From Tianweitania sp. UT-5YL-CI-8 (GTDB lineage: Bacteria; Pseudomonadota; Alphaproteobacteria; Rhizobiales; Rhizobiaceae), in the NCBI RefSeq assembly GCF_030010215.1, contig NZ_JASCRR010000003.1, positions 519,582 through 583,581 on the forward strand: DNA of 64,000 bases. The letters are read 5' to 3'. The number at the start of each line of letters is the position of its first letter. The first letter of the stretch is position 1. Below are positions 28,688-39,819 of this stretch, piece by piece. Both the position numbers and the translations under genes were made by a program. The notes beneath the pieces are model-generated. The model did not search any database. It was not told the DNA's origin and worked only from the letters and a program-made list of their open reading frames with translations.

Positions 28688-30024
28688 CGGCCCCTCTTCC
28701 CCCCACGCAACTTCGACTTCTTGATCAGCCCCTCATACTGATGGGCAATCAAATGTCCCTGGATCTGCGCCACCGTATCGAGCGTGACGCTCACCACGAT
28801 CAACAGCGACGTACCGCCAAGGTAGAACGGAACACCCGTGGCCGAAATGAGAAATTCGGGGAACAGACAGATAAGAACAAGATAGGCGGCGCCGATGACA
28901 GTAATGCGCGTCAGCACATAATCGATGTACTCGGCGGTACGTTCGCCGGGCCGATAGCCGGGGATGAAGCCGGAGTGCTTCTTGAGCTGGTCAGCCGTAT
29001 CTTTCGGGTTGAAGACGATAGCGGTGTAGAAGAACGCAAAGAACACGATCATCGCAGCATACATCGCCATATACAGCGGCTGGCCATGTCCGAGCGCCGA
29101 AAGGACACCGCTTGCCCAGGTCGGAAGCGTGGTCTGATCCGAGAAGCCCGCAACGGTCGCAGGCAGAAGCAGCAGCGACGACGCGAAGATTGGCGGAATC
29201 ACACCGGCGGTGTTGAGCTTCAGTGGCAGATGCGAGGTATCGCCCTGGAACATCCGGTTGCCCACCTGGCGCTTCGGATACTGGATCAGAAGGCGGCGCT
29301 GGGCGCGCTCAAAGAATACGATGATGGCGATGACAGCGATAGCCATGACGATAATCGCCAGGATCAGGCCGGTCGAAAGAGCGCCCGTGCGTCCAAGCTC
29401 CAGCGTACCGCTGATAGCGCTCGGAAGACCGGCGACAATGCCTGCAAAGATGATCAGCGAAATGCCGTTGCCGATGCCGCGCGCGGTGATCTGCTCACCC
29501 AGCCACATCAGGAACATGGTGCCGCCGACCAGGGTGATCACGGTCGAGATGCGGAAGAACATGCCGGGGTCGGTGACGATGTTGTTGCCGCCCTCAAGCC
29601 CGACGGAAATACCATAGGCCTGGACGATTGCCAGCAGCACGGTGCCGTAGCGGGTGTACTGATTGATGACCTTGCGGCCCTGCTCGCCTTCCTTCTTCAG
29701 CGCTTCAAGCGACGGTACGACCGACGTCATGAGCTGCATGATGATGGAGGCGGAAATATACGGCATGATGCCAAGGGCGAAGATCGCCATGCGCTCGACG
29801 GCGCCGCCGGCAAACATGTTGAACACGCCGAGAACGCCGCGGCTCTGCTGCGTGAAAGCCTGGGCGAATGCGTCGGGATTGATTCCCGGCAGCGGAATGT
29901 AGGTGCCCAGCCGATAAACCAAGAGCGCACCCAGTGTGAACCAGATGCGCTTTTTAAGGTCTTCGGCCTTGGCGAAGGCTGCGAAATTAAGATTGGATGC
30001 AAGTTGTTCTGCAGCCGATGCCAT
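28684..30024 (-). CDS. secY: Preprotein translocase subunit SecY
   Basis: The channel subunit of the SecYEG translocon. It has 446 residues and ten hydrophobic spans. Recognisable parts are [20 protein letters not shown] (span 2 region), the plug-adjacent GINPDAFAQ, and [15 protein letters not shown]. The C-terminus is basic. It follows rplO after 133 bases containing a strong hairpin and is coupled to adk. Confidence 0.97.
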   Translation of the reverse strand: MASAAEQLASNLNFAAFAKAEDLKKRIWFTLGALLVYRLGTYIPLPGINPDAFAQAFTQQSRGVLGVFNMFAGGAVERMAIFALGIMPYISASIIMQLMTSVVPSLEALKKEGEQGRKVINQYTRYGTVLLAIVQAYGISVGLEGGNNIVTDPGMFFRISTVITLVGGTMFLMWLGEQITARGIGNGISLIIFAGIVAGLPSAISGTLELGRTGALSTGLILAIIVMAIAVIAIIVFFERAQRRLLIQYPKRQVGNRMFQGDTSHLPLKLNTAGVIPPIFASSLLLLPATVAGFSDQTTLPTWASGVLSALGHGQPLYMAMYAAMIVFFAFFYTAIVFNPKDTADQLKKHSGFIPGYRPGERTAEYIDYVLTRITVIGAAYLVLICLFPEFLISATGVPFYLGGTSLLIVVSVTLDTVAQIQGHLIAHQYEGLIKKSKLRGGKRGR

Positions 30025-30116
30025 ATAAAATTCTCCGCTTGATCACGCTTCTCGTCCGCGATGGGACGCGGCGCGTGTCGCCGAAGCCACGAGATAAGCT
30101 CCGGAGGCTCAACATG

Positions 30117-30144
30117 CAAGCGGCGGTATCTCTACCGCCGCTTG
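30117..30144 (-). terminator. Perfect intercistronic hairpin between rplO and secY
   Basis: CAAGCGGCGGTA and TACCGCCGCTTG form a perfect 12-pair stem with a four-base loop, 13 bases past the rplO stop. On the minus strand it is followed by CATGTTGAG and not by a U run, so it more likely attenuates, stabilises or marks a processing site than fully terminates. Confidence 0.55.
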
Positions 30145-30157
30145 TTCGTAAGCCTGA

Positions 30158-30631
30158 TTATTCGGCGGCTACCTTTTCGGGCAGCTTCACCGATCCCCCG
30201 GCCTTTTCGATCTTCTCGATCGCGGCCTTGGAGGCGCCGGCCACGTCGAAGGCCAGTTTGGTCTTGAGATCGCCATCCGACAGGATGCGGACGCCGCCCT
30301 TGGCGCGACGAATGATGCCGGCCTTCAGCAGCGTCTCTGCATTCACCGTCTCTTTCGCATCGAACTTCTTGGCCTCAATGGCCTTCTCGATACGTCCGAG
30401 CGAAACGGACACGAAGTCCTTCGCGAAGATGTTGTTGAAGCCGCGCTTGGGCAGGCGACGATAAAGCGGCATCTGGCCGCCCTCGAAGCCGTTGATGGCA
30501 ACGCCGGAACGAGCCTTCTGGCCCTTGACGCCGCGTCCGCCGGTCTTGCCCGAACCCGAGCCGATACCACGGCCAAGACGCTTCTTGGCGTGGGTCGAGC
30601 CTTCGTTGTCACGCAGATCGTTGAGTTTCAT
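30158..30631 (-). CDS. rplO: 50S ribosomal protein L15 (uL15)
   Basis: An early-assembly protein of the large subunit. [20 protein letters not shown] is the family N-terminus; the glycine-rich [20 protein letters not shown] follows. It has 157 residues. It lies in the spc operon order rpsE-rpmD-rplO-secY. Confidence 0.98.
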   Translation of the reverse strand: MKLNDLRDNEGSTHAKKRLGRGIGSGSGKTGGRGVKGQKARSGVAINGFEGGQMPLYRRLPKRGFNNIFAKDFVSVSLGRIEKAIEAKKFDAKETVNAETLLKAGIIRRAKGGVRILSDGDLKTKLAFDVAGASKAAIEKIEKAGGSVKLPEKVAAE

Positions 30632-30652
30632 GATCGTTCTCCTGCGCCCGGC

Positions 30653-30850
30653 TTACGCCTCGTCCACAACGCGGACGAGATGGTTGACCGAAGCGATCAT
30701 TCCGCGCACGGACGGCGTGTCCTCGAGCGTGCTCTTGCGATGCATCTTGTTCAGGCCGAGGCCGATCAACGTTGCACGCTGCTCCTTGGGCCGGCGGATC
30801 GGGCTTCCGATCTGCTCGACGGTGATGGTCTTGGTAGCTGACTTGGCCAT
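30653..30850 (-). CDS. rpmD: 50S ribosomal protein L30 (uL30)
   Basis: A small large-subunit protein of 65 residues. [20 protein letters not shown] and [20 protein letters not shown] match the short bacterial L30. The start ATG at 30850 is 23 bases after the rpsE stop. rplO follows by 21 bases. Confidence 0.97.
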   Translation of the reverse strand: MAKSATKTITVEQIGSPIRRPKEQRATLIGLGLNKMHRKSTLEDTPSVRGMIASVNHLVRVVDEA

Positions 30851-30873
30851 GGTCTTGATCCCTGGTCCGTCGA

Positions 30874-31440
30874 CTATTCTTCGGCGACCGCGTTGCCGCG
30901 GCGTGCCTGAAGCGTCGAATACTTGATGCCGCGAGCAGCAGCCACATCCTTCGGATGCATCTGGCTCTTCAGCGCGTCGAACGTGGCGCGAACCATGTTG
31001 TACGGGTTCGAGGAACCCATCGACTTGGCGACCACGTCATGCATGCCGAGCGTCTCGAAAACAGCGCGCATCGGGCCGCCGGCGATGATACCGGTACCGG
31101 GCTTTGCAGCGCGAAGCAGGACGCGACCTGCGCCCCAACGACCTTCGACGTCGTGGTGCAGTGTACGGCCCGAGCGCAGCGGAACGAAGATCAGTTCGCG
31201 CTTGGCAGCTTCGGTGGCCTTGCGGATGGCTTCCGGCACTTCACGCGCCTTGCCGTGACCAAAGCCGACGCGGCCCTTCTGGTCGCCGACAACGACGAGT
31301 GCTGCGAAACCAAAACGACGGCCGCCCTTGACGACCTTGGCGACGCGATTGATGTGGACCAGCTTGTCGACGAACTCGCTATCGCGTTCCTCGCGATCGC
31401 GGCCGCCGCGGTTGCGGTCGTCCCTACGTTCCTGTGCCAT
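30874..31440 (-). CDS. rpsE: 30S ribosomal protein S5 (uS5)
   Basis: A decoding-fidelity protein of the small subunit, the classical spectinomycin target region. The S5 double-stranded-RNA-binding domain has [20 protein letters not shown] and [15 protein letters not shown], and the C-terminal domain has [18 protein letters not shown] use the ATG at 31440 (MAQERRDDR, 188 residues), supported by AGGAACAGGAT just upstream, and reject an in-frame extension to 31497. Confidence 0.97.
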   Translation of the reverse strand: MAQERRDDRNRGGRDREERDSEFVDKLVHINRVAKVVKGGRRFGFAALVVVGDQKGRVGFGHGKAREVPEAIRKATEAAKRELIFVPLRSGRTLHHDVEGRWGAGRVLLRAAKPGTGIIAGGPMRAVFETLGMHDVVAKSMGSSNPYNMVRATFDALKSQMHPKDVAAARGIKYSTLQARRGNAVAEE

Positions 31441-31519
31441 ATCCTGTTCCTTATTCTTTTCCGGACGCACGGGTTGCTGAAAGCCCATCCTCTTCATGGA
31501 AAGGACGGGCGGTGAAAAA

Positions 31520-31879
31520 TCAGAAGGTCAGGCCACCTTCGCGCGCGGCATCGGCAAGCGCCTTGATGCGGCCGTGATAGATGTAGGCGCCACGATCGAA
31601 CACCACGTCTGTAATGCCGGCCTTGACGGCACGCTCTGCAACCAGCTTGCCGACGGCAGCCGCGGCAGCGGAATCGGCACCGGTCTTGAGCGAACCCTTG
31701 AGGTCCTTCTCGAGCGTTGAAGCAGCAGCCAGCGTGTGGCCGTTGGCGTCGTCGATGAGCTGAACATAGATGTTCTTCGACGTACGGTGAACGGATAGAC
31801 GCGGACGACCGTTTGCAACAGCCTTGATCTGACGACGAACGCGCGACGAGCGGCGCTGCGTGGTTTCCTTGGAAGCCAT
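31520..31879 (-). CDS. rplR: 50S ribosomal protein L18 (uL18)
   Basis: It binds 5S rRNA in the central protuberance. The 119 residues include the basic N-terminus [36 protein letters not shown] and the closing [19 protein letters not shown], all typical. It is 79 bases before rpsE. Confidence 0.97.
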   Translation of the reverse strand: MASKETTQRRSSRVRRQIKAVANGRPRLSVHRTSKNIYVQLIDDANGHTLAAASTLEKDLKGSLKTGADSAAAAAVGKLVAERAVKAGITDVVFDRGAYIYHGRIKALADAAREGGLTF

Positions 31880-31963
31880 AGTTCGAATTCCTTGCCTTCT
31901 GAAACGGGCCTGTCCATGTGCGGTAGGTCGTAGGACCTCCCGCGGCCAGGCACCGCGGCGTTG

Positions 31964-32497
31964 TTACTTCTTCTTGCCTTCTTTGCGGACGATCTTCTCG
32001 CCAGCATACTTCACGCCCTTGCCCTTGTAGGGCTCGGGGCTGCGATATTCGCGAATCTCGGCCGCAACCTGGCCGACCTGCTGCTTGTCGATGCCGGCGA
32101 CGACGATCTCCGTTGGCTTCGGCACGGTCAGCGTGATTCCTTCGGGGGTCTCGTAGACCACATCATGGCTGAAGCCAAGTGCGAGCTGGAGATTCTTACC
32201 TTGAAGGGCTGCACGATAACCGACGCCGCTGATTTCGAGACGCTTCTCGAAGCCGTCCTTCACACCCGAAAGGATGTTGACGATCTGCGTGCGGGACATG
32301 CCCCATTTAGAGCGTGCAACCTTGGACTGGTCACGCGGCTGGACGGAGATTTCGCCGTCTTCGAACTTTACCAGAACCTCGTCATTGACGACGAACTTGA
32401 GCTCGCCCTTAGGGCCCTTCGCCGTGACGGTCTGACCGTCGACGGAGGCGGTTACGCCCTGCGGAAGCTGAACTGGTTTCTTACCAATACGAGACAT
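31964..32497 (-). CDS. rplF: 50S ribosomal protein L6 (uL6)
   Basis: It is near the factor-binding site. [15 protein letters not shown] starts the 177-residue protein, and the C-terminal signature [20 protein letters not shown] is complete. The order rpsH-rplF-rplR is the standard spc arrangement. Confidence 0.98.
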   Translation of the reverse strand: MSRIGKKPVQLPQGVTASVDGQTVTAKGPKGELKFVVNDEVLVKFEDGEISVQPRDQSKVARSKWGMSRTQIVNILSGVKDGFEKRLEISGVGYRAALQGKNLQLALGFSHDVVYETPEGITLTVPKPTEIVVAGIDKQQVGQVAAEIREYRSPEPYKGKGVKYAGEKIVRKEGKKK

Positions 32498-32538
32498 GGT
32501 CTTGTCCTCGTTACTTTTATTGTTTCAGGCCTTGCGAA

Positions 32539-32937
32539 CTAGAACACTTGGCAGAGGATTTCCCCGCCGACGTTCTTCTCACGTGCCTCATGGTCGGCCA
32601 TAACGCCCTTCGGAGTCGAAAGAATGGCGATGCCGAGACCGTTAGCGACCTGCGGAATGGACTTGGCCGAGACGTAGACGCGGCGGCCCGGCTTGGAAAC
32701 GCGCGAAATCTCGCGAACGACCGGAGCGCCGTCGAAATACTTCAGCTCGATTTCGATCTCGGACTTGCCGTTGCCGAAATCGGCCTGGCTGTAGTCGCGG
32801 ATGTAGCCTTCCGTCTTCAGAACTTCGAGCACGCGAGCGCGCAGCGTCGAAGCGGGAGTCGAAACGGAAGTCTTCCGGCGGCCGTAGGCATTCCGGATGC
32901 GGGTCAGCATATCGCCGATAGGATCACTCAATGACAT
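32539..32937 (-). CDS. rpsH: 30S ribosomal protein S8 (uS8)
   Basis: It binds 16S rRNA centrally and in E. coli represses its own operon. The 132-residue protein has [17 protein letters not shown] at the start and [20 protein letters not shown] near the end, followed by GGEILCQVF. Whether translational feedback operates here cannot be seen from sequence alone. Confidence 0.98.
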   Translation of the reverse strand: MSLSDPIGDMLTRIRNAYGRRKTSVSTPASTLRARVLEVLKTEGYIRDYSQADFGNGKSEIEIELKYFDGAPVVREISRVSKPGRRVYVSAKSIPQVANGLGIAILSTPKGVMADHEAREKNVGGEILCQVF

Positions 32938-32949
32938 CTTATGTCCTCC

Positions 32950-33255
32950 TTACCAGCTCGACTTGACCAGGCCGGGGATGACACCCAGCGAGCCAAGTTC
33001 GCGAAGTGCGATACGCGACATCTTCAACTTGCGATAATAAGCGCGCGGGCGACCTGTGATCTCGCAACGGTTGCGGATGCGGATCTTCGCGGAATTGCGC
33101 GGCAGGGCAGCCAGCTTCAGCTGAGCGCGGAAACGCTCTTCGATCGGCTTGGACTGATCCATGATGATGTCCTTGAGGACCTTACGCTTGGCAGCGTACT
33201 GGTCGACAAGCTTGCGGCGCTTGTTGTTCTTCTCGACTGAGCTGGTCTTTGCCAT
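32950..33255 (-). CDS. rpsN: 30S ribosomal protein S14 (uS14), zinc-free long form
   Basis: A head protein of the small subunit. The 101-residue form has no CxxC zinc pairs; only one Cys occurs in [20 protein letters not shown]. The C-terminus [11 protein letters not shown] is the family ending. This is the zinc-independent (C-minus) type usual in Proteobacteria. Confidence 0.97.
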   Translation of the reverse strand: MAKTSSVEKNNKRRKLVDQYAAKRKVLKDIIMDQSKPIEERFRAQLKLAALPRNSAKIRIRNRCEITGRPRAYYRKLKMSRIALRELGSLGVIPGLVKSSW

Positions 33256-33280
33256 TTCAGATTTCCTTTTCTCGCTGCCG

Positions 33281-33838
33281 TTACTGCCGGAAGGGGAAGT
33301 TCAAAGCCTTGAGCAACGCCCGGGCTTCGTCATCCGTCTTGGCAGTCGTACAAACGATGATGTCCATTCCCCAGACCTGGTCGACCTTGTCGTAGTTGAT
33401 CTCGGGGAAAACGATGTGTTCCTTGATGCCCATGGCGAAGTTGCCACGGCCATCGAAGCTCTTCGGGTTCAGGCCGCGAAAGTCGCGAACGCGCGGCAAG
33501 GCGATGTTCACGAGGCGGTCGACGAACTCAAACATGCGCTCCTTGCGAAGCGTCACCTTTGCGCCGATCGGCATGTTCTCACGAACCTTGAAACCGGCGA
33601 TGGACGTGCGGGCGCGGGTCACGACGGCCTTCTGGCCGGCGATCATCGACAAATCTTCCGCAGCGACGGTAGGCTTCTTGGAGTCGGCAGTCGCCTCACC
33701 AACGCCCATGTTCAAAACGACCTTCTCGAGACGCGGAATCTGCATCTCGTTGTCGTAGTTGAACTGTTCCTGCAGGGCCTTGCGGATGGTCTCGTTATAG
33801 ACCGTCTTCAGGCGCGGCTGATAAGCTGTATTAGCCAT
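33281..33838 (-). CDS. rplE: 50S ribosomal protein L5 (uL5)
   Basis: It binds 5S rRNA and contacts P-site t[18 protein letters not shown] and the [20 protein letters not shown] stretch identify it. It has 185 residues. Its ATG lies eight bases inside the end of rplX. Confidence 0.98.
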   Translation of the reverse strand: MANTAYQPRLKTVYNETIRKALQEQFNYDNEMQIPRLEKVVLNMGVGEATADSKKPTVAAEDLSMIAGQKAVVTRARTSIAGFKVRENMPIGAKVTLRKERMFEFVDRLVNIALPRVRDFRGLNPKSFDGRGNFAMGIKEHIVFPEINYDKVDQVWGMDIIVCTTAKTDDEARALLKALNFPFRQ

Positions 33839-34142
33839 TGATCACTTCTCCCGAACGCTTGGCGACACGCACCTTCTTGCCGTCCTTGACGTCGAAGCCG
33901 ACGCGGGTCGGCTTGCCGTCCTTCGGGTCGGCAACTGCGATGTTCGAAAGGTGAACAGGCGCTTCCTTGGTGATGATCCCACCCTCTTGGGACTGGGACT
34001 GCTTCTGGTGGCGGCGGATCAGGTTGATGCCACGCACCAGCGCGGTATCTTCCTTCGGCTGCACGGCGAGTACTTCGCCAGTGCGGCCCTTGTCCTTGCC
34101 GGCCAGGACGACGACCTTGTCGCCTTTACGGATCTTCTGCAT
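33831..34142 (-). CDS. rplX: 50S ribosomal protein L24 (uL24)
   Basis: An assembly-initiator protein. [20 protein letters not shown] contains the KOW motif; [20 protein letters not shown] follows. It has 103 residues. It overlaps the rplE start by eight bases, suggesting coupled translation. Confidence 0.98.
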   Translation of the reverse strand: MQKIRKGDKVVVLAGKDKGRTGEVLAVQPKEDTALVRGINLIRRHQKQSQSQEGGIITKEAPVHLSNIAVADPKDGKPTRVGFDVKDGKKVRVAKRSGEVING

Positions 34143-34154
34143 TGTTCCGGCTCC

Positions 34155-34523
34155 TTACAGCACTTCTGGCGCGAGCGAGATGATCTTCATGTGGTTCTTG
34201 GCGCGGAGTTCGCGCGGAACCGGCCCGAAGATACGCGTGCCGATCGGCTCTTTTTTATTGTCGACGAGAACGGCTGCGTTCTTGTCGAAACGGATCACGC
34301 TGCCGTCCGGGCGACGAATGTCCTTGGCGGTACGTACGACGACCGCCTTCATCACATCGCCCTTCTTTACGCGGCCACGCGGAATGGCTTCCTTGATCGA
34401 CACCACGATGATGTCGCCAACCGAAGCGTATTTCCGCTTGGAACCGCCCAGCACCTTGATGCACATGACACGACGGGCGCCGGAATTATCCGCCACGTCG
34501 AGGTTTGTTTGCATCTGAATCAT
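34155..34523 (-). CDS. rplN: 50S ribosomal protein L14 (uL14)
   Basis: It is at the subunit interface. [20 protein letters not shown] is the usual N-terminus, with [20 protein letters not shown] in the middle and APEVL at the end. It has 122 residues. It heads the spc-type part, 68 bases after rpsQ. Confidence 0.98.
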   Translation of the reverse strand: MIQMQTNLDVADNSGARRVMCIKVLGGSKRKYASVGDIIVVSIKEAIPRGRVKKGDVMKAVVVRTAKDIRRPDGSVIRFDKNAAVLVDNKKEPIGTRIFGPVPRELRAKNHMKIISLAPEVL

Positions 34524-34591
34524 GACTGGCCGCCTTCTTCTTTTCTAACGGGATGAGCAACGGCCCTCCCCGGCTTGTCTGAAATTCTCGG

Positions 34592-34831
34592 TTACGCCTG
34601 TTCGGCGGGGACGACGACCCAGGTCTTATCCTTGGAGATCGGAGCCGACTCCTGGATGAAAACCGTGTCGCCCACCTTGCAGGCGTTGTTTTCGTCGTGC
34701 GCCTTGTACTTCTTCGTCTGGCGCACGGTCTTCTTCATCACGGGATGCGTGAAGCGCCGTTCGACTTTGACGACGACCGTCTTTTCGTTCTTGTCGCTGA
34801 CGACGACGCCCTGCAGAATGCGCTTTGGCAT
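34592..34831 (-). CDS. rpsQ: 30S ribosomal protein S17 (uS17)
   Basis: A primary 16S rRNA-binding protein with an OB-like fold. [20 protein letters not shown] and [19 protein letters not shown] mark the family. The 79 residues are normal length. It follows rpmC after 11 bases. Confidence 0.98.
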   Translation of the reverse strand: MPKRILQGVVVSDKNEKTVVVKVERRFTHPVMKKTVRQTKKYKAHDENNACKVGDTVFIQESAPISKDKTWVVVPAEQA

Positions 34832-34842
34832 GGTTCTCGTCC

Positions 34843-35043
34843 TTAAGCCTTCTTGCCGGCCGACTTCTCGGCGGCGATGGTCTTGATACGCGCAATGTCC
34901 TTACGAACCTGCTTCACGCGCGCGGTCTTCTCGAGCTGGCCGGTCGCCTTCTGGAAGCGCAGGTTGAACTGCTCTTTCTTGAGGCTTCCGAGCTCATCCG
35001 TGAGCTGGTCCTGGGTCTTGGCCCTGATGTCGGCGGCTTTCAT
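34843..35043 (-). CDS. rpmC: 50S ribosomal protein L29 (uL29)
   Basis: A helical protein at the tunnel exit where SRP and trigger factor dock. [20 protein letters not shown] starts it, then [17 protein letters not shown] and [11 protein letters not shown]. It has 66 residues from the ATG at 35043; the longer frame to 35148 runs into rplP and is rejected. Confidence 0.97.
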   Translation of the reverse strand: MKAADIRAKTQDQLTDELGSLKKEQFNLRFQKATGQLEKTARVKQVRKDIARIKTIAAEKSAGKKA

Positions 35044-35056
35044 AATCAGCCCTTCC

Positions 35057-35470
35057 TTATTCTGCAATACGCTGAACGAAGCGTGTCTTGACCGAGAGCT
35101 TGGCGGCGCCGAGGCGAAGCGCTTCACGCGCGATCTCCTCGGAGACACCGTCGATCTCGAACATGACGCGGCCCGGCTTGATGCGTGCCGCCCAGTAGTC
35201 GACGGCGCCCTTGCCCTTGCCCATACGGACTTCGGTCGGCTTGGAAGTAACCGGAACGTCCGGGAAAATACGGATCCAAACGCGACCCTGACGCTTCATC
35301 TCGCGGGTGATCGCGCGGCGAGCCGCTTCGATCTCACGCGCGGTAACCCGGTTCGGCTCCAGCGCCTTCAGTCCGAAACCACCGAAATCCAAGTTGGTAC
35401 CGCCCTTTGCGGCACCGTGGATACGGCCCTTGAACTGCTTGCGGAACTTCGTGCGCTTTGGCTGCAGCAT
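35057..35470 (-). CDS. rplP: 50S ribosomal protein L16 (uL16)
   Basis: It organises the A-site tRNA elbow region. The 137 residues carry [17 protein letters not shown] and [20 protein letters not shown]. The Arg that is hydroxylated in E. coli lies in this region, but no hydroxylase gene is nearby. Confidence 0.98.
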   Translation of the reverse strand: MLQPKRTKFRKQFKGRIHGAAKGGTNLDFGGFGLKALEPNRVTAREIEAARRAITREMKRQGRVWIRIFPDVPVTSKPTEVRMGKGKGAVDYWAARIKPGRVMFEIDGVSEEIAREALRLGAAKLSVKTRFVQRIAE

Positions 35471-35498
35471 CGTTCTAACTCCAAATTCCTATTGCCGC

Positions 35499-36218
35499 TC
35501 AGGCGTTCTCTCGGCGACGACCACCGCTGCGCTCATTGGAATGCGAAGCATCGCCTTCCGTCGCGCGGCGTTCGGACGCCATCGGGTCATGCTCAAGGAT
35601 CTCGCCTTTGAACACCCAGACCTTGACGCCGCAGATGCCGTAGGCAGTCTTGGCTTCAGCCGTGCCGTAGTCGACATCGGCGCGCAGGGTGTGCAACGGA
35701 ACGCGACCTTCGCGGTACCATTCCATACGAGCGATCTCAGCGCCACCGAGACGGCCCGAGCAGTTGATACGGATGCCTTCGGCACCCAGACGCATCGCAG
35801 ACTGAACTGCGCGCTTCATCGCCCGGCGGAACGCGATACGGCGCTCGAGCTGCTGGGCAATCGACTGGGCAACCAGCGTGGCATCGATTTCAGGCTTGCG
35901 GACCTCGACGATGTTGAGGTGCGTTTCCGCCTTCGTCATTTCCATCAGCTTCTTGCGAAGCTTCTCAATGTCTGCACCCTTCTTGCCGATGATCAGGCCG
36001 GGACGGGCAGCATGGATGGTCACGCGGCACTTTTTGTGCGGACGCTCGATCACGACTTTAGAGATCGCGGCCTGCTTCAGTTCTGTCTCAAGATATTTGC
36101 GGATCTTGATGTCTTCATGCAGCAGCCTGCCGTACTCGCCGGTGTTCGCGAACCAACGCGAATCCCAGGTGCGGTTGATGCCGAGGCGAAGACCAATTGG
36201 ATTGATTTTCTGACCCAT
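35499..36218 (-). CDS. rpsC: 30S ribosomal protein S3 (uS3)
   Basis: It lines the mRNA entry and has helicase activity with S4 and S5. [20 protein letters not shown] starts it; the KH domain contains [17 protein letters not shown]. The 239 residues end in a charged tail rich in Arg and Glu. Its ATG overlaps the rplV stop (TAATG). Confidence 0.98.
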   Translation of the reverse strand: MGQKINPIGLRLGINRTWDSRWFANTGEYGRLLHEDIKIRKYLETELKQAAISKVVIERPHKKCRVTIHAARPGLIIGKKGADIEKLRKKLMEMTKAETHLNIVEVRKPEIDATLVAQSIAQQLERRIAFRRAMKRAVQSAMRLGAEGIRINCSGRLGGAEIARMEWYREGRVPLHTLRADVDYGTAEAKTAYGICGVKVWVFKGEILEHDPMASERRATEGDASHSNERSGGRRRENA

Positions 36219-36607
36219 TATGCGGCCTCCCCTTTCTCTTCGACTTCACGAACGACGATCGTGAGGTGCGAAAACGGCTTCTCGATCCGGCTAGCGCGAC
36301 CGCGGCCACGAGCGTGGAAACGCTTCATGACGATCGACTTGCCGACAAAGGCCTCGGCCACCACCAGGGAGTCGACGTCGAGGTCGTGATTGTTCTCGGC
36401 GTTTGCGATAGCCGATTCGAGCGTCTTCTTCACCGTGCCAGCGATACGCTTGCGCGAAAATTCGAGATCCGAAAGCGCGGTCCCGACCTTCTTGCCGCGG
36501 ATGAGCGCGGCAACCAGGTTGAGCTTCTGCGGGCTGACGCGGATCGTGCGCAAAACGGCACGTGCCTCGTTGTCAGCAAGCCTGCGCGGAGCCTTGGCCT
36601 TGCCCAT
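36218..36607 (-). CDS. rplV: 50S ribosomal protein L22 (uL22)
   Basis: Its beta hairpin lines the exit tunnel near the macrolide site. The ATG at 36607 gives [20 protein letters not shown] and 129 residues. The hairpin and end are represented by [20 protein letters not shown]. An upstream extension to 36673 would run into rpsS and is rejected. Confidence 0.97.
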   Translation of the reverse strand: MGKAKAPRRLADNEARAVLRTIRVSPQKLNLVAALIRGKKVGTALSDLEFSRKRIAGTVKKTLESAIANAENNHDLDVDSLVVAEAFVGKSIVMKRFHARGRGRASRIEKPFSHLTIVVREVEEKGEAA

Positions 36608-36608
36608 G

Positions 36609-36887
36609 TTACTTCCTCTTCGCCTTCTTGTCCGCGCCGTGGCCGTAATAGGTACGGGTCGGAGCGAACTCACCGAACTTGTGGCCGACCATGTCCTCGT
36701 TCACGTTGACCGGGATATGCTTCTGACCGTTATAGACACCGAAGGTGAGGCCGACGAACTGCGGCAGGACTGTGGAACGACGGCTCCACATCTTGATCAC
36801 CTCATTACGGCCACCATCGCGAACCTTCTCTGCTTTCTTGAGCAGATAGCCGTCGACGAACGGGCCTTTCCAGACTGAACGAGTCAC
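36609..36887 (-). CDS. rpsS: 30S ribosomal protein S19 (uS19)
   Basis: It binds the 30S head with S13. The start is GTG (reading [20 protein letters not shown]), as ATG is absent at this point. [20 protein letters not shown] and [16 protein letters not shown] complete the signature in 92 residues. Confidence 0.98.
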   Translation of the reverse strand: MTRSVWKGPFVDGYLLKKAEKVRDGGRNEVIKMWSRRSTVLPQFVGLTFGVYNGQKHIPVNVNEDMVGHKFGEFAPTRTYYGHGADKKAKRK

Positions 36888-36902
36888 TGGCGTTACCTCT
36901 TA

Positions 36903-37736
36903 TTAGCTCTTGCGCTGATGACGCGAGCGCACGATGAACTTATCGGTCGCCTTGTTGGACCGGGTCTTCTTGCCCTTGGTGGGCTTGCCCCAGGGCGTAA
37001 CCGGATGACGGCCACCCGAGGTCCGGCCTTCACCACCGCCATGCGGGTGGTCGACCGGGTTCATGGTGACGCCGCGATTGTGCGGACGACGACCGCGCCA
37101 CACCGTACGACCGGCCTTGCCATCGTTGATGTTGCCGTGGTCCGGGTTCGACACCGCACCGACCGTGGCAAAGCACGAGCCGCTGACGATGCGCTGTTCG
37201 CCCGAGTTCAAGCGAAGGATCGCCATGCCCTGGTCGCGACCGACGAGCTGTGCGTAAGCCCCTGCCGAACGCGCAACCTGACCGCCCTTGCCCGGCTTCA
37301 GCTCGATATTGTGGACGATCGTGCCCACCGGCATCGCCGAAAGCGGCATCGCGTTGCCCGGCTTCACGTCGGCCGACTGGCTGGCGATGACCTGATCGCC
37401 GGCAGCCAGACGCTGCGGAGCGATGATGTAGCTCAGTTCGCCGTCCTCATACTTGATGAGAGCGATGAATGCGGTGCGGTTCGGGTCATACTCCAGACGC
37501 TCAACCGTGCCGACGACATCGAGCTTGCGACGCTTGAAGTCGATGAGGCGATAAGAGCGCTTGTGACCGCCGCCGATGAAACGGGCAGTGATGCGGCCGT
37601 AGTTGTTGCGGCCGCCCGACTTGGTTAGACCCTCGGTGAGGCCCTTCACCGGCTTGCCCTTGTAGAGACCGGAGCGGTCGACGATGACCAGCTGGCGGGT
37701 ACTTGGCGTTACCGGTTTGAATTTCTTAAGTGCCAT
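36903..37736 (-). CDS. rplB: 50S ribosomal protein L2 (uL2)
   Basis: A highly conserved protein near the peptidyltransferase centre. [20 protein letters not shown] begins it. The functional loop [15 protein letters not shown] with the conserved His is intact. It has 277 residues and ends RSRHQRKS. Confidence 0.98.
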   Translation of the reverse strand: MALKKFKPVTPSTRQLVIVDRSGLYKGKPVKGLTEGLTKSGGRNNYGRITARFIGGGHKRSYRLIDFKRRKLDVVGTVERLEYDPNRTAFIALIKYEDGELSYIIAPQRLAAGDQVIASQSADVKPGNAMPLSAMPVGTIVHNIELKPGKGGQVARSAGAYAQLVGRDQGMAILRLNSGEQRIVSGSCFATVGAVSNPDHGNINDGKAGRTVWRGRRPHNRGVTMNPVDHPHGGGEGRTSGGRHPVTPWGKPTKGKKTRSNKATDKFIVRSRHQRKS

Positions 37737-37758
37737 TGTCCTGTCCTCGCGGCCTTTC

Positions 37759-38055
37759 TCAGAGACCAGTCGCGACGTCGATCGACTGGCCGTCGGCCAG
37801 CGTCACTACCGCCTTCTTGACATCGCCCTGGCGGCCGATCGTGCCGCGGAAGCGCTTCACCTTGCCCTTGCGGACCAGGGTGTTGACGGCCATCACCTTC
37901 ACGCCGAACAGCGCTTCGATGGCAGCCTTGATTTCCGGCTTCGTCGCCTTCTTGGCAACATTGAAGACGACCTGGTTGAATTCGGAAGCCATGGTCGACT
38001 TTTCAGTGATGACCGGGCTTACGATCACGTCGTAGTGGCGAAGATCCGTGGTCAT
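37759..38055 (-). CDS. rplW: 50S ribosomal protein L23 (uL23)
   Basis: It docks trigger factor and SRP at the tunnel exit. [20 protein letters not shown] and [20 protein letters not shown] identify the 98-residue protein. Its start overlaps the rplD stop by four bases (ATGA). Confidence 0.98.
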   Translation of the reverse strand: MTTDLRHYDVIVSPVITEKSTMASEFNQVVFNVAKKATKPEIKAAIEALFGVKVMAVNTLVRKGKVKRFRGTIGRQGDVKKAVVTLADGQSIDVATGL

Positions 38056-38672
38056 TTGAAGCGCTCCTCGAGAGCCTCGACGGCGGCCTTGGAAAGGACC
38101 AGCGTGCCGCGGCGAAGAATGTCGTAAACATTGATGCCCTGGATTGGCAGAACATCGATGTTCGGGATGTTGGTCGCAGCCAGCTTGAAGTTGGCGTCGA
38201 GCTCGGCACCGCCGATCACCAGCGCATTGGTCAGGCCAAGCGTAGCGAAGTTTGCGATCAGCGCCTTCGTCTTGGCCTCGGAGAGAGCCAGATCGTCGAT
38301 GATGATCAGGCTCGATGCCTTGGCCTTGGCCGACAGGGCATGCTTCAGTCCGAGAGCGCGAACCTTCTTGGGAAGATCATGCTCGTGGCTGCGCACGACC
38401 GGGCCGTGAGCCTTGCCGCCGCCGCGGAACTGCGGAGCGCGAGCCGAGTGGTGACGGGCGCGGCCCGTACCCTTCTGCTTGTACATCTTGGCGCCGGTGC
38501 GTGCGATTTCCGCACGGCCCTTGGCCTTGTGCGTGCCCTGCTGCTTCTTGGCAAGCTGCCAGCGCACGACGCGCTGCAAAATGTCTTCGCGCGGCACGAG
38601 ACCGAAGATCTCGTCGGAGAGCTGCACCTTGCCGGCGTCTTTACCGGCCAGGGTTGTGATCGAAATGTCCAT
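38052..38672 (-). CDS. rplD: 50S ribosomal protein L4 (uL4)
   Basis: Its loop reaches into the exit tunnel; in E. coli it also represses the S10 operon. The loop segment reads [20 protein letters not shown]. It has 206 residues. Its ATG overlaps the rplC stop (TAATG). S10-type leader control is not obvious in this window. Confidence 0.98.
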   Translation of the reverse strand: MDISITTLAGKDAGKVQLSDEIFGLVPREDILQRVVRWQLAKKQQGTHKAKGRAEIARTGAKMYKQKGTGRARHHSARAPQFRGGGKAHGPVVRSHEHDLPKKVRALGLKHALSAKAKASSLIIIDDLALSEAKTKALIANFATLGLTNALVIGGAELDANFKLAATNIPNIDVLPIQGINVYDILRRGTLVLSKAAVEALEERFK

Positions 38673-39382
38673 TATTCTGCTCCCTCAGTAGCCGGAGCCT
38701 CTTTATTAGCGGCGCGGAATGCAGCCGGCTTCGGAGCGTTCTCAGGCAGCGCAACTTTGGCCGCGTCGCGAACCATGATCCAGGCACCCTTGCTGCCCGG
38801 GACCGCACCGCGGATCAGGATCAGGCCGCGATCGAGGTCGGTCGAGACGACTTCCACGTTCTGGGTGGTGACGCGGGTATCGCCCATGTGGCCGGCCATC
38901 TTCTTGCCCTTGAACACCTTGCCGGGGTCTTGGCGCTGACCGGTCGAACCATGCGAACGGTGCGAAACCGAGTTACCGTGCGTCGCGCGGCCACCACCGA
39001 AGTTGTAGCGCTTCATGACACCCTGGAAACCCTTACCGATGGTCGTTCCGGTAACATCCACCTTCTGGCCGGCAACAAAATGCTCCACGGTCAGCTCAGC
39101 GCCGACGTCCAGCATGTTGTCGGCGGAGACGCGGAACTCGGCGACCTTGGCCTTGGGCTCGACGGAGGCAGCAGCGAAATGGCCGCGCATTGCCTTCGAC
39201 GTGTTCTTGACCTTCGCGAGGCCGACGCCGAGCTGGACGGCGGTGTAGCCGTTCTTCTCCTGCGTGCGCTGTGCCACGACCTGGCAATTCTCCAGACGGA
39301 GAACCGTGACGGGGACATGCTCGCCGGCGTCGTTGTAGACGCGCGTCATTCCCACCTTCTGTGCAATTACACCTGAACGCAT
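38672..39382 (-). CDS. rplC: 50S ribosomal protein L3 (uL3)
   Basis: It starts large-subunit assembly. [20 protein letters not shown] and the loop [19 protein letters not shown] near the peptidyltransferase centre are clear. The 236 residues include a C-terminal extension rich in Ala and Glu, longer than the E. coli protein and common in Rhizobiales. Confidence 0.98.
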   Translation of the reverse strand: MRSGVIAQKVGMTRVYNDAGEHVPVTVLRLENCQVVAQRTQEKNGYTAVQLGVGLAKVKNTSKAMRGHFAAASVEPKAKVAEFRVSADNMLDVGAELTVEHFVAGQKVDVTGTTIGKGFQGVMKRYNFGGGRATHGNSVSHRSHGSTGQRQDPGKVFKGKKMAGHMGDTRVTTQNVEVVSTDLDRGLILIRGAVPGSKGAWIMVRDAAKVALPENAPKPAAFRAANKEAPATEGAE

Positions 39383-39446
39383 TTTCTCGTTCTTCCTTCA
39401 GAGGAACCTTAGGAGCTTTCGCCCGGTCGGCTCATGTTTTTGCTCG

Positions 39447-39755
39447 TTAGAGCTTGATCTCGACATCGACACCGGCAGCCAGGTCGAGCTTCATAAGGGC
39501 ATCGACGGTCTGCGGGGTCGGATCGACAATATCGAGAAGCCGCTTGTGCGTACGCATCTCGAACTGTTCGCGGCTCTTCTTGTCGATGTGAGGCGACCGG
39601 TTGACCGTGAACTTCTCGATCCGCGTGGGCAGCGGAATGGGCCCGCGAACGTTGGCGCCGGTACGCTTGGCCGTCGACACGATTTCGCGGGTCGAGGCGT
39701 CGAGCACCCGATGGTCAAACGCCTTAAGGCGGATGCGGATATTCTGTCCGTTCAT
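39447..39755 (-). CDS. rpsJ: 30S ribosomal protein S10 (uS10, NusE)
   Basis: A small-subunit head protein that also acts with NusB and NusG in antitermination. [20 protein letters not shown] starts the 102-residue protein, and the loop has [20 protein letters not shown]. It lies between tuf and rplC. Confidence 0.98.
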   Translation of the reverse strand: MNGQNIRIRLKAFDHRVLDASTREIVSTAKRTGANVRGPIPLPTRIEKFTVNRSPHIDKKSREQFEMRTHKRLLDIVDPTPQTVDALMKLDLAAGVDVEIKL

Positions 39756-39780
39756 GCGTCTATTCCTTGTTCTGGCGCGG

Positions 39781-39802
39781 CGCGGGCGAATTCCCGCCCG
39801 CG
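39781..39802 (-). terminator. GC-rich hairpin between tuf and rpsJ
   Basis: CGCGGGCG and CGCCCGCG form an eight-pair stem around AATTCC, directly after the tuf stop. There is no U run on the minus strand, so read-through into rpsJ is expected; it may tune the tuf/S10 ratio. Confidence 0.45.
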
Positions 39803-39819
39803 ACAGATCGGTTAATCAA

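Noticed and set aside
39781..39802. Hairpin after tuf as a full terminator
   Set aside because: No U run on the minus strand and rpsJ follows in the usual operon order, so it is listed only as a weak structure.
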